From positions 24,068 to 88,067 of the forward strand of contig OMXK01000006.1 in the NCBI GenBank assembly GCA_900314995.1: 64,000 nt of DNA, in the 5' to 3' direction. The DNA is from an uncultured Prevotella sp. Lineage in GTDB: Bacteria > Bacteroidota > Bacteroidia > Bacteroidales > Bacteroidaceae. Shown here in pieces: positions 45,419 to 54,477 of this stretch. The stretch's first letter is position 1; the number at the start of each line of letters is the position of its first letter. Below the pieces are notes generated by a model. It was not told where the DNA came from. It saw nothing but the letters and a program-made list of their open reading frames with translations, and did no database searches. Both the position numbers and the translations under genes were made by a program.

Positions 45419-47310
45419 TGAGAGAATACAGACTGACAGATTTCCTGCCGACTACCAAAAAGGAACTGGATCTCCGAGGATGGGATGAGGTTGACGTCAT
45501 CCTGTTCTCGGGAGATGCCTATGTAGACCACCCCTCGTTTGGTGCGGCCGTGATTGGTCGTACACTTGAGGCTGCTGGTTTCCGCGTCGCCATTATCCCC
45601 CAGCCAGACTGGCATGGCGACTTCAGGGATTTCAAGAAGCTAGGCCGTCCACGACTGTTCTTCGGGATAGCACCAGGATGCATGGACTCGATGGTGAACA
45701 AATATACCGCCAATCGTCGTCTGCGCTCTGAAGATGCCTACAGTCCTGACGGAAGGCACGATATGCGTCCTGAATACCCGACGATTGTCTATACGAAGAT
45801 CCTGAAGCAACTGTTTCCCGACGTGCCTGTAGTTCTTGGTGGCATTGAGGCTTCATTGAGACGACTAACTCACTATGACTACTGGCAGGACAGTCTGAAG
45901 AAATGTATCCTTTGTGATTCGGGTGCCGATCTGCTCATCTACGGTATGGGCGAGAAACCTATTGTGGAACTGGCCCGGCAACTGGCAGAGGGCATTGCCA
46001 TCCGTGATATCCGCAACATCCCTCAGACCGTTTACCTCTCCCGAAGAGAAGACATCCCCGACGGCATCCGTGAAACAGACATCGTGCTTCATTCCCATGA
46101 AGAATGTCTGAAAGACAAACGGTCGCAAGCCGAGAACTTCCGGCATATTGAAGAACAGTCGAACATGATGCATGCCCAGCGGTTGCTGCAAGGCGTGGAT
46201 GGACAATTCGTGGTGGTGAACCCACCCTATCCTCCTATGACAACCGCCGAACTGGATGCCTCTTATGATCTGCCTTATACACGCCAGCCCCATCCTAAAT
46301 ATAAAGGCAAACGTATCCCGGCCTATGACATGATCAAGTTTAGTGTCAATATCCATCGCGGGTGTTTCGGCGGCTGTGCTTTCTGTACGATTTCTGCCCA
46401 TCAGGGGAAGTTTATCTCTTGCCGTTCTAAAGAGAGTATCATTAAAGAGGTGAAGCAGGTGATGGAAATGCCCGACTTCAAAGGGTATCTCTCTGACCTC
46501 GGCGGTCCTTCGGCCAATATGTATGGCATGCATGGACGTAATCTCAAAGCCTGTGAGAAGTGCCGCCGGCCCAGTTGCATTCATCCGCAAATATGTCCAA
46601 ACCTCGATACGAACCACAGCAAACTGCTCGATGTGTATCATGCCGTAGACAGTCTGCCTGGCATCAAGCGCAGTTTCATCGGCAGTGGTGTCCGCTATGA
46701 TCTGCTGATCTATCGCAGCAAGGATGAAGCGGCGAATCAGACAGCCCAGCAATATACGAGGGAACTGATCTGCCGACATGTCAGCGGACGACTGAAAGTG
46801 GCGCCCGAACATACCAGCGAAAGGGTATTATACCTGATGCGTAAGCCTTCCTTCGAGCAATTCTACGAGTTCAAACGCCAGTTTGACCGCATTAACCGCG
46901 AAGAGAATCTGCGTGAACAGATAATCCCCTATTTCATCAGCAGTCATCCTGGATGCCGTGAAGAGGATATGGCAGAGCTGGCTGTCATCACCAAACATCT
47001 GGATTTCCATCTGGAACAGGTACAGGACTTCACGCCGACACCGATGACGAATGCCACCGAGACCTGGTATACAGGCTACGATCCGTACACGCTGGAAAAA
47101 GTATTCAGCGCCAAGAGCCCTAAGGAGAAATTAGCCCAAAGGCAGTACTTCTTCTGGTATAAGCCAGAGGAGCGTCGTGGGATAGAACAGAGTCTGCGGC
47201 GTATCGGGCGTCCTGACCTTATTAATAAATTATATGAAGATAATAGAACAAAGTATCATTCCGAAGAGCCCCGCAAAGAAAAGCGAAGACGGCCTGGTCA
47301 TCACAAATGA
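45418..47310 (+). CDS. YgiQ-family radical SAM protein
   Basis: 630 residues from the ATG at 45418. An N-terminal cobalamin-like domain (DVILFSGDAYVDHPSFG) is followed by the radical SAM barrel with 4Fe-4S motif CFGGCAFC (about residue 315) and a third cysteine cluster CEKCRRPSCIHPQIC. The family is called UPF0313; its reaction is unknown. The C-terminus is basic. It overlaps the next gene by 77 bp. Confidence 0.92.
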   Translation: MREYRLTDFLPTTKKELDLRGWDEVDVILFSGDAYVDHPSFGAAVIGRTLEAAGFRVAIIPQPDWHGDFRDFKKLGRPRLFFGIAPGCMDSMVNKYTANRRLRSEDAYSPDGRHDMRPEYPTIVYTKILKQLFPDVPVVLGGIEASLRRLTHYDYWQDSLKKCILCDSGADLLIYGMGEKPIVELARQLAEGIAIRDIRNIPQTVYLSRREDIPDGIRETDIVLHSHEECLKDKRSQAENFRHIEEQSNMMHAQRLLQGVDGQFVVVNPPYPPMTTAELDASYDLPYTRQPHPKYKGKRIPAYDMIKFSVNIHRGCFGGCAFCTISAHQGKFISCRSKESIIKEVKQVMEMPDFKGYLSDLGGPSANMYGMHGRNLKACEKCRRPSCIHPQICPNLDTNHSKLLDVYHAVDSLPGIKRSFIGSGVRYDLLIYRSKDEAANQTAQQYTRELICRHVSGRLKVAPEHTSERVLYLMRKPSFEQFYEFKRQFDRINREENLREQIIPYFISSHPGCREEDMAELAVITKHLDFHLEQVQDFTPTPMTNATETWYTGYDPYTLEKVFSAKSPKEKLAQRQYFFWYKPEERRGIEQSLRRIGRPDLINKLYEDNRTKYHSEEPRKEKRRRPGHHK

Positions 47311-48046
47311 CTTTATTGCCGTTATCGACGGCAGCACTTCCAAGACACTTCGAAAATACATCCCCTGGATCAGCAACGGCCGCTATGCGATGCTGCTGAT
47401 TAGCAGATATATTCGTCGGATGCCGGCAGATACCAGTTGCCATCAGTTCTGTGTGGGGGTTACGAAGATGATACGGAAGCACTATCGCTTTCGTTTTCCT
47501 GTCAGTCGCATGGCCTCGCATCCCGAAGAACGGCTTTGTGCTTCGGTTATCCTCTATAGCAGACTGCGACGCGAAGTGTGGCTGGTGGGCGATTGCCAGT
47601 GTCTCATCGGCGGCGAATTCTTCGATAATCCCAAGCCTTACGAAGCACAGCTGGCAGAATTGAGAGGTAAACGCGTCAGAGAACTGTTGGCTCAGGGTGT
47701 CGCAGAGCATTCGCTTCTGGAAGCCCATGATCCTGCCAGAGAAGTCATGATACCGACGATGCTTCAGGTGATGCAGAATCAGAATAAGACCTATGCTGTC
47801 GTCGACGGATTCCCCATACCCGAAGACAAGGTACCTGTCATCACCATCGGTTTCCAGCCAAATGAAATTGTTTTTGCGTCAGACGGATATCCATTTTTAT
47901 GCAACACCTTGGCAGAAAGTGAACAGAAACTCGATGAACAGCGTCGTAATGATCCGCTCAACATCCACACATTCAAGGCCACAAAAGCGTTTGTCGAGGG
48001 CAATAACTCCTTCGATGACCGTACTTACGTAAGATTTACCGTCTGA
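47234..48046 (+). CDS. Divergent PP2C-like phosphatase
   Basis: 270 residues. PP2C-type metal motifs are recognisable in order: EDGLVITNDFIAVIDGSTSK (Glu18, Asp19 and Asp-Gly), WLVGDCQCLIGG (GD), VFASDGYPFL (SDG) and FDDRTYVRF (DD near the end). Conservation is low, so the call is moderately sure. The first motif begins at residue 18, so translation must start inside ygiQ; the 77-bp overlap is real rather than a start error. It ends just before the tRNA-Arg promoter. Confidence 0.65.
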   Translation: MKIIEQSIIPKSPAKKSEDGLVITNDFIAVIDGSTSKTLRKYIPWISNGRYAMLLISRYIRRMPADTSCHQFCVGVTKMIRKHYRFRFPVSRMASHPEERLCASVILYSRLRREVWLVGDCQCLIGGEFFDNPKPYEAQLAELRGKRVRELLAQGVAEHSLLEAHDPAREVMIPTMLQVMQNQNKTYAVVDGFPIPEDKVPVITIGFQPNEIVFASDGYPFLCNTLAESEQKLDEQRRNDPLNIHTFKATKAFVEGNNSFDDRTYVRFTV

Positions 48047-48048
48047 AA

Positions 48049-48080
48049 TTTGTATAATTCCAAAAAAATACCTACCTTTG
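48049..48080 (+). promoter_or_regulatory. Promoter of tRNA-Arg
   Basis: TTTG (48049-48052), 20-bp spacer, TACCTTTG (48073-48080), 31 bp before the tRNA. Confidence 0.85.
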
Positions 48081-48111
48081 CAGCCGATTTCCTAGAAATC
48101 ACTAAAAGGTT

Positions 48112-48185
48112 GGTTCCGTAGCTCAGCTGGATAGAGCAACTGCCTTCTAAGCAGTAGGCCTCGGGTTCGAATCCCGACGGAATCA
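48112..48185 (+). tRNA. tRNA-Arg (TCT)
   Basis: 74 nt with full cloverleaf. Acceptor GGTTCCG pairs with CGGAATC (one G-U); the anticodon loop CTTCTAA gives TCT; the T-arm loop is TTCGAAT. CCA is not encoded. A remnant of a foreign gene lies downstream. Confidence 0.97.
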
Positions 48186-48192
48186 CTTATTA

Positions 48193-48231
48193 AAATCCGC
48201 AAGATTCTGAATTTCAGTTTCTTGCGGATTT
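48193..48231 (+). terminator. Terminator after tRNA-Arg
   Basis: AAATCCGCAAGA pairs with TCTTGCGGATTT (12-bp stem, 15-nt loop), followed by TTCTATT. Confidence 0.85.
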
Positions 48232-48245
48232 TTCTATTTACGCAA

Positions 48246-48264
48246 TGCACCACATTTGCACCAC
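48246..48264 (+). repeat. TGCACCAC direct repeat downstream of tRNA-Arg
   Basis: Two copies of TGCACCAC at 48246 and 48257, 11 bp apart. Such short repeats downstream of a tRNA may be a trace of past integration; this is inferred. Confidence 0.5.
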
Positions 48265-48277
48265 TAAATAAAGCCCA

Positions 48278-48808
48278 CTAATCAACAATTTTAATGTCTA
48301 ATAGCACTTCCCAATATCCATTTTTATCCTCACCCACACGTCTAATAGCGCCTATTTCCTTTAAAACAGCAATATTGCGTCTAATAGTAGTTCTATCCAC
48401 TCCAATGGTTCGAGCCAAATCCTCATAGGTTGCTCTATTATCCTTCAGCAAAACTTTTATTATAGCCGATTGCGTTTTATTCAGTTTTACAGGGGCATTT
48501 GCAGGGGCATTTACAGGGGCATTTGCAGATGCAGTATCAGATGTAGCTTTAGTAGAAGGCACAGGTAGCACCAATTCCACCTCGTCAACATCCAGTTTGT
48601 TCAACAGTTGCGGTTCACCCCAATTAGTTTCCTTCCATGCAGCGATTATCTTTGGGAATCCGGAACCGACATTCTCACCGAAGCCAATCATGCAGAGCAT
48701 ATTCTGTATCTTCGGATTGCGAGCCTTGGAGTTCCCGCCTCTATAGATGGTCTCTACGGGCAACTTTAGCAGTCCTGGATTACGGAAACAGAGTCGGTCA
48801 TCATGTTT
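48278..48808 (-). pseudogene. 5'-truncated AlbA/HATPase-type transcriptional regulator
   Basis: The reading frame is open from 48808 and reads DDRLCFRNPGLLKLPVE, then TIYRGGNSKARNP and GFGENVGSGFPKI, which is the C-terminal (HATPase_c_4-like) part of AlbA_2/Schlafen-type regulators. A winged helix follows (YEDLARTIGVDRTTIRRNI). The intact family has about 450-560 residues; the first two thirds are missing and the frame abuts the tilS stop. A linker of Asn-Ala-Pro repeats reflects a 12-bp DNA repeat at about 48489-48525. A TTG start at 48763 could in theory give a 161-residue protein. Confidence 0.7.
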
Positions 48809-50135
48809 CTACCTTTTTCATCATAATACGCAGAATTTTAGTTGTCTGATTAGTTATTCTGTAAGAATTATCTGTCCTTAAGCCTACGAGCCACATGATT
48901 TTATCGTCACTATCCGTAAGAACCAATTGGCGCCGTTTGTCAGGAAGCGGCATCTTGATATCTGTGAGATAATCGCTGACAAGACGGTGGCCTTCCATGC
49001 CGAAAGGCGTGAAGATATCTCCTTTCTGAACAGGACGGATGGCTAACGGATATTTAACCTTTGCTGCATCTAATGTTATACAATCATCTGATTTTGAAAT
49101 TGTTAAATCGTCTGTATGTTCAACTTTAAAAAGGAGATTATCATCGTATCGGTAGTTACCGTCTTCCGGGATTTTCATCGATTTCATCGGTAACTGAGAA
49201 GGGGCCAGAATGAGGGAATCGCGATCGATGAATAAGGAATGGGTAGCGGTCATAAACTCCTTACCCGATGCTCCATTCAGATGAGACAGTATCTGTTCTA
49301 ACTGTGCTGCGTTGAATCCAAAAGGTGCCAGCCATTCGTGAAGCAAGCACTCTGGAGACGGTTGGCTTAGTAGCGCAGGAACAAGAACCTTCTGTGGGAA
49401 CTTGTCAGGAAAACCCTGAATAAGATCCTGTCGCTGTTTGTCCATCGAAAGAGCATATACTTTCTCGGCTTCCCGAAGAAATACTGTGGTTTTATCGATA
49501 TTTTCCGCCGCTTTGAGATTGATCTCTTTCAACAGAGGAAGAACGTTCAGGCGGATTTTATTGCGCACGACATCATCCACAAGATTGGTAGAATCAGTCA
49601 CATAGTCCTGACCGATGGAATGGAGATACAGTTCTATCTCCTCCCTGCTCAAACAGAGTAACGGACGGACAACTGCCCCATTCTTTGGTCGGATACCCGT
49701 CAGACCATGAATGCCGCTCCCTCTGAGAAGGTTCATCAGGAAAGTCTCTACCGCATCATCCCGATGATGAGCGACACAGACCCCAGAGGCACCGACATCC
49801 TCACAAAGCTGATTAAAGTATCGATAGCGCAACTCACGGGCTGCCATTTCAATACTTACTTGATGCAATGATGCGTATTCTGTTGTATCAAAGTGAATTA
49901 AGTGAAGTTGTATCTGCAATTTCGAACACAAAGATTTGACGAAATCCTCGTCACGGTTACTCTCCTCACCCCGGAGATGAAAATTACAATGAGCCGCTTC
50001 TATCCGATAGCCTAAATGCCGTAAGATTCGCAACAGTGCTACGCTGTCAGCACCGCCGCTGAGTGCCACGATGTACAGACCGACGGAAGAAAGTAATCCT
50101 TCACGGTCGATGAAATCGCGTACCTTATTCAACAT
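48801..50135 (-). CDS. tilS: tRNA(Ile)-lysidine synthase
   Basis: Modifies the wobble cytidine of tRNA-Ile(CAU) to lysidine. 444 residues, with the PP-loop ATPase motif LSGGADSVAL at about 25-34, HCNFHLRGEESNRDEDFV, and the C-terminal substrate domains including VGLRTDNSYRIT. It overlaps the RlmI-like gene by 11 bp. Confidence 0.95.
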   Translation of the reverse strand: MLNKVRDFIDREGLLSSVGLYIVALSGGADSVALLRILRHLGYRIEAAHCNFHLRGEESNRDEDFVKSLCSKLQIQLHLIHFDTTEYASLHQVSIEMAARELRYRYFNQLCEDVGASGVCVAHHRDDAVETFLMNLLRGSGIHGLTGIRPKNGAVVRPLLCLSREEIELYLHSIGQDYVTDSTNLVDDVVRNKIRLNVLPLLKEINLKAAENIDKTTVFLREAEKVYALSMDKQRQDLIQGFPDKFPQKVLVPALLSQPSPECLLHEWLAPFGFNAAQLEQILSHLNGASGKEFMTATHSLFIDRDSLILAPSQLPMKSMKIPEDGNYRYDDNLLFKVEHTDDLTISKSDDCITLDAAKVKYPLAIRPVQKGDIFTPFGMEGHRLVSDYLTDIKMPLPDKRRQLVLTDSDDKIMWLVGLRTDNSYRITNQTTKILRIMMKKVET

Positions 50136-51300
50136 ACAGGACTAGTCCTTTCAGATATTCACCTTCTGGATGATAGATGTTAATCGGGTGGTCAGCAGGC
50201 TGATGGAGCTGGTGGAGGATTCGTACCTTGCGGCCAGCCTGTGCCGCTGCTGTGAAGACGGCATTACGGAAATGATCCTTGGTAACCACCTGCGAACAAC
50301 TGAACGTAAACAGGATGCCACCCGGTTCTATCTTCTGTAATGCCTTGTTATTCAGACGGGTATAGCCTTTAAGGGCATTGTGTAAAGCCCCACGATGCTT
50401 GGCAAAAGCAGGCGGATCAAGGATAATAAGGTTATACTGGTCGCCTGCCTGTTCCAGATATTTGAAAGCATCCTCGCAGAATGCCTGATGACGCTTATCT
50501 CCAGGGAAATTAAGCTCGACGTTACGGTTGGTCAGTTCGATGGCCTTGGCACTACTGTCGACGGAATGGACCAGTTCTGCCCCACCTCGCATGGCATAGA
50601 ATGAGAAACCGCCGGTATAGCAGAACATGTTGAGAACACGTTTGCCTTTGGCAAACTTCTCCAGCAGTGAACGGTTTTCACGCTGATCCACGAAGAAACC
50701 GGTCTTCTGGCCACGAAGCCAGTCAACATAGAACTTCAGGCCATTCTCAAACGCGATGTTTTCATCACTTCCACCATAGAGGAAACCATTCTGCATGTTA
50801 TCCATGAAAGGAAGCGTGGTTTCGCTCTTATAATAGACATTCTCCAGACGAGTGCCCATCACCTTGACCAATTGTTCGGCAATCTCCTTCCGGCAGAGAT
50901 GCATGCCGATGCTATGAGCCTGCATGACTGCCGTCTTGCCATAGACGTCGATCACCAATCCAGGCAACAGGTCGCCTTCACCATGTACAAGGCGGTAAGT
51001 ATTGTTGTCTGGATTATCAGCAATCCCGATGGACTGGCGCATTCTCAGGGCAGAGGCCAACCGTGAGGCCCAGAAATCAGCATCAACAGGTACGTCGCGG
51101 AAAGACAAGACCCTGACAGCGATAGAACCCGCCTGATAATGTCCTACAGCGATGAAATCGCCATGAACGTTAAGCACACGGACAATCTCACCTTCCGCTA
51201 TACCGTCATCAATATGCTGGATAGCACCGGAAAACACCCATGGATGAAAGCGCAACAGGCTTTCCTCCTTACCTCGTTTCAGATATATCTGTTTCATCAT
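50125..51300 (-). CDS. RlmI-like 23S rRNA cytosine C5-methyltransferase
   Basis: 391 residues from the ATG at 51300 (MKQIYLKRGKEESLL one codon later is also possible). An N-terminal PUA domain (LRFHPWVFSGAIQHIDDGIAE) is followed by an EEHEE domain and a Rossmann methyltransferase with FCYTGGFSFYAM and the catalytic loop ILDPPAFAKHR. The family methylates C1962 of 23S rRNA. It overlaps both neighbours. Confidence 0.9.
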   Translation of the reverse strand: MMKQIYLKRGKEESLLRFHPWVFSGAIQHIDDGIAEGEIVRVLNVHGDFIAVGHYQAGSIAVRVLSFRDVPVDADFWASRLASALRMRQSIGIADNPDNNTYRLVHGEGDLLPGLVIDVYGKTAVMQAHSIGMHLCRKEIAEQLVKVMGTRLENVYYKSETTLPFMDNMQNGFLYGGSDENIAFENGLKFYVDWLRGQKTGFFVDQRENRSLLEKFAKGKRVLNMFCYTGGFSFYAMRGGAELVHSVDSSAKAIELTNRNVELNFPGDKRHQAFCEDAFKYLEQAGDQYNLIILDPPAFAKHRGALHNALKGYTRLNNKALQKIEPGGILFTFSCSQVVTKDHFRNAVFTAAAQAGRKVRILHQLHQPADHPINIYHPEGEYLKGLVLYVE

Positions 51301-51934
51301 TTTCAGATTTGACTTCGGGATCATTTACTACCAACTCGTAATCTCCCGTAGATTGCAAGCGCTTGATTTCCTCATAGATACGGACACAAGCCCAGGCATC
51401 TATGGCGGCATAGGACTTCTGACTGTCTTTCAGGATATCACGTTCCCAATTGGATAAACGGTCAGCCTTGCTGATACGTTCACCAAACAGATTCGCATAA
51501 ATCTTCACAAGACTCTGATCCTCAATGCCGATCTCCCTGACAACCGTCTGCAAATCGACAAATGTACCTGCCTCGAAATGCCCCAATTCATGGAGAGACA
51601 GCAGGTCGTTATTCCATGCCAGACCTACTTTTGTGACGGTTTTATCGGATAATAACCTCGCGACAGCCGGACACATCCCGATACGATTCAGCCTGAACAA
51701 GAAGCATTTTGAATTTGTCGCCACCTGAAGGAGCGCACACTTGTAATGCTTTCCTTTCTCGAAAGAAGGACGTGTTTCAGTGTCGAGTCCGAGAATGGGC
51801 TGCGACAAAAGATAATCAACAGCTTTCTCAGCCTCTGAAGGCGAGTAAATCACAAAAATCTTTCCTGGGAAAAAAACCTTCTTCAGAAGACCTACAGACG
51901 CCTTATCAATCCTATTATATATTAACTTTTTCAT
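51269..51934 (-). CDS. DEDD 3'-5' exonuclease (RNase D/WRN-like)
   Basis: 221 residues from the start at 51934 (MKKLIYNRIDKASV). Motif I GLDTETRPSF (Asp, Glu), motif II VGLAWNNDLLSLH and motif III QKSYAAIDAWACVRIYE (Tyr-x3-Asp) define a DEDDy nuclease with only the exonuclease domain, as in the WRN-like single-domain group. Substrate unknown. The C-terminus is acidic. Confidence 0.88.
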   Translation of the reverse strand: MKKLIYNRIDKASVGLLKKVFFPGKIFVIYSPSEAEKAVDYLLSQPILGLDTETRPSFEKGKHYKCALLQVATNSKCFLFRLNRIGMCPAVARLLSDKTVTKVGLAWNNDLLSLHELGHFEAGTFVDLQTVVREIGIEDQSLVKIYANLFGERISKADRLSNWERDILKDSQKSYAAIDAWACVRIYEEIKRLQSTGDYELVVNDPEVKSENDETDISETR

Positions 51935-51994
51935 TTCTTGGTGCAAAATTACAAAAAAAATGCGATTTTATGGTGAAATCTGACTTTTTTCGAC

Positions 51995-52002
51995 TACTTT
52001 TG
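51995..52002 (+). promoter_or_regulatory. -7 box of ftsK promoter
   Basis: TACTTTTG, 28 bp upstream of the ATG at 52030; no clear TTTG at -33. It excludes the longer in-frame extension back to 51709. Confidence 0.6.
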
Positions 52003-52029
52003 CATCAAATTTATGAAAACGGACAGAAT

Positions 52030-54477
52030 ATGGTAAAGAAAAAGAAAGATAAGAAGACAAACAGCGGTACCAGTTTCTCTGGTGTACTTGGTGTTGGCAA
52101 GATATTCCATAATGAAAAACTGAATTTCATTTTGGGCATCCTTTTAGTATGTATTGCAATCTATATGACGCTTGCATTCATATCCTACTTCACCACTGGG
52201 GCTGCCGATCAGAGTCTGATTGAAGACCCAAAAGAAGGAGAAATCATGAATGAGAACCGTGAATTCATCAATACTTGTGGCAGTATCGGTGCTTATACCT
52301 CATGGTATTTCATCAAGCGATGCTTCGGACTGCCAGCATTCCTGATTCCTTTCTTCATCCTCTTGCTGGGTATCCATCTTATCCGGGCTTATCGGGTAAA
52401 CCTGCTGAAATGGTTCATGTCGCTGATGATCCTGATGATCTGGGCATCCATTACATTTGCCAAGTTCTTGGCTCCATTGTTCGAAGATGCATGCTTCAGC
52501 CCAGGTGGTGATCATGGCAATTATGTATGTCAGTATATCGAGAATTTTGTCGGTGCACCCGGTCTTACAGCCTTTTTGGGATTGACGGCTATTGCCTTCC
52601 TAACCTATATCAGCGCCGAGACCATCTTTATCATCCGTAAGCTGCTGAATCCAAGCAAGTTCCTTGACAAAGTCAAGTTTAAGATTACGAACAACGACCC
52701 CGAAGAGCACGTTGAATCGTATGAGAGTCAACTCGAAACCGAGGATGATCCTGAGGTGTTTGACGATCCTGCCCCTCAGACCGTTGAATTCAAGGGAAAC
52801 AATCAGGCGGTTATTGTCGATGAGGTATTCCAGCAAGAAGAGGCACCGAAGCATTCACCAAAACAAAATGAAGAAGTTGGCATGGAGATTGAAGTCGCCA
52901 AGGTGGAAGACAAGGCTGATACGAAGACTGTCGCTCCTTCACTTGAGGATATGGAACCCTATGATCCAAAGCGCGACCTCGAAAACTATCGTTACCCGAC
53001 ACTTGACTTGCTGAAGAAATACGATAACGACGGCAAACCTTATATTGATATGGCTGAGCAGACGGCCAATAAGAACCGTATCGTTGAGGTTCTGCGCACT
53101 TTTGGCGTTGAAATCAGCAGTATCAAGGCCACCGTCGGCCCAACCATCACGCTTTACGAGATTACGCTAGCCCCTGGCGTCCGTATCTCCAAGGTCCGTT
53201 CCCTCGAGGACGATATCGCCCTGAGCCTCTCCGCCCTAGGCATCCGTATCATCGCCCCGATTCCCGGCAAGGGCACCATCGGTATTGAAGTACCTAACGC
53301 CAAGCCCTCTATTGTGTCGATGGAATCGATACTTAACTCCAAGAAGTTCCAGGAGTCTCAGATGGAACTCCCCTGCGCTATTGGTAAGACGATTACCAAC
53401 GAGGTGTTCATGTTTGACTTGGCCAAAGCGCCTCACCTCCTCGTGGCTGGTGCCACTGGTCAGGGTAAGTCTGTCGGACTCAACGCCATCGTTACCTCTT
53501 TATTATATAAGAAGCACCCCGCCGAACTGAAGATTGTGCTCGTCGATCCGAAGAAGGTTGAGTTCTCTATCTATAACCCGCTGATCAACCATTTCCTGGC
53601 AAAGGTGCCAGACGAGGATGCCGATCCGATTATCACAGATGTGACCAAGGTTGTACGTACCCTGAACTCACTCTGTAAGTTGATGGATACGCGTTACGAC
53701 CTGCTCAAGGAGGTTGGTGCCCGTAACATCAAGGAATACAACAAGAAATTCATCGACCGTAAGATTCCTCCCCGTGGAGGTCATGGTTACATGCCTTACA
53801 TTGTCGTAATCATCGATGAGTTCGGTGATTTGATCATGACCGCCGGAAAGGAGATAGAACTTCCTATTGCCCGTATCGCTCAGTTGGCACGTGCCGTTGG
53901 TATCCACATGGTGATTGCCACCCAGCGTCCAACGACGACGATTATCACGGGTAATATCAAGGCCAACTTCCCTGCCCGTATCGCCTTTAAGGTTTCTGCA
54001 GGTATTGACTCTAAGACCATTCTGGACCGTACTGGTGCCCAGCAACTGATAGGTAAAGGTGATATGCTGTATCTTGGTGGTGCTGAGCCCATTCGTGTAC
54101 AGTGTGCCTTCGTGGATACGCCAGAAGTTGAAAGAATCAACGAATTCATCGCCAAACAACAGAGCTACAACATGCCGTTTGAGTTGCCGGAGCCTGATAC
54201 CCCAGATGCAGACTTAGGTGATGGTGGCAGTGCTGACGTGGATATGCAGCACTTGGATCCGCTATTTGAGGATGCAGCCCGTCTGATTGTTCTGAATCAA
54301 AGTGGATCCACTTCGCTCATTCAGCGTAAGTTTGCCATTGGCTACAACCGTGCAGGCCGACTGATGGATCAGTTGGAGAAAGCCGGAGTCGTTGGAGCCG
54401 CTATGGGTTCCAAGCCTCGTGAGGTGATGATTCAGGATGAAACGAGTTTGAACAACCTTTTAAGTAGTTTTAGATAA
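52030..54477 (+). CDS. ftsK: DNA translocase FtsK
   Basis: 815 residues from MVKKKKDKKTNSGTSF. Four membrane helices (about 35-60, 100-120, 135-160, 180-200) anchor the protein at the septum; an acidic linker follows (about 215-320), then the RecA-like motor with Walker A GATGQGKSVGLN and Walker B YIVVIIDEFGDL, and a C-terminal winged helix (gamma) ending LSSFR. It moves chromosome ends through the closing septum. It overlaps the LolA-like start (TAATG). Confidence 0.96.
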   Translation: MVKKKKDKKTNSGTSFSGVLGVGKIFHNEKLNFILGILLVCIAIYMTLAFISYFTTGAADQSLIEDPKEGEIMNENREFINTCGSIGAYTSWYFIKRCFGLPAFLIPFFILLLGIHLIRAYRVNLLKWFMSLMILMIWASITFAKFLAPLFEDACFSPGGDHGNYVCQYIENFVGAPGLTAFLGLTAIAFLTYISAETIFIIRKLLNPSKFLDKVKFKITNNDPEEHVESYESQLETEDDPEVFDDPAPQTVEFKGNNQAVIVDEVFQQEEAPKHSPKQNEEVGMEIEVAKVEDKADTKTVAPSLEDMEPYDPKRDLENYRYPTLDLLKKYDNDGKPYIDMAEQTANKNRIVEVLRTFGVEISSIKATVGPTITLYEITLAPGVRISKVRSLEDDIALSLSALGIRIIAPIPGKGTIGIEVPNAKPSIVSMESILNSKKFQESQMELPCAIGKTITNEVFMFDLAKAPHLLVAGATGQGKSVGLNAIVTSLLYKKHPAELKIVLVDPKKVEFSIYNPLINHFLAKVPDEDADPIITDVTKVVRTLNSLCKLMDTRYDLLKEVGARNIKEYNKKFIDRKIPPRGGHGYMPYIVVIIDEFGDLIMTAGKEIELPIARIAQLARAVGIHMVIATQRPTTTIITGNIKANFPARIAFKVSAGIDSKTILDRTGAQQLIGKGDMLYLGGAEPIRVQCAFVDTPEVERINEFIAKQQSYNMPFELPEPDTPDADLGDGGSADVDMQHLDPLFEDAARLIVLNQSGSTSLIQRKFAIGYNRAGRLMDQLEKAGVVGAAMGSKPREVMIQDETSLNNLLSSFR

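Noticed and set aside
45865-46812. 315-codon minus-strand open frame
   Set aside because: Antisense to the YgiQ radical SAM gene, which shows full family motifs.
48278-48763. Functional 161-residue transcription regulator
   Set aside because: The only start is a TTG inside a conserved block (LKLPVETIYRGG); similarity continues upstream to 48808, so it is a truncated gene.
51709-52029. 107-residue N-terminal extension of FtsK
   Set aside because: It runs antisense to the DEDD exonuclease gene and across the ftsK -7 box; MVKKKKDKK at 52030 is the natural start.
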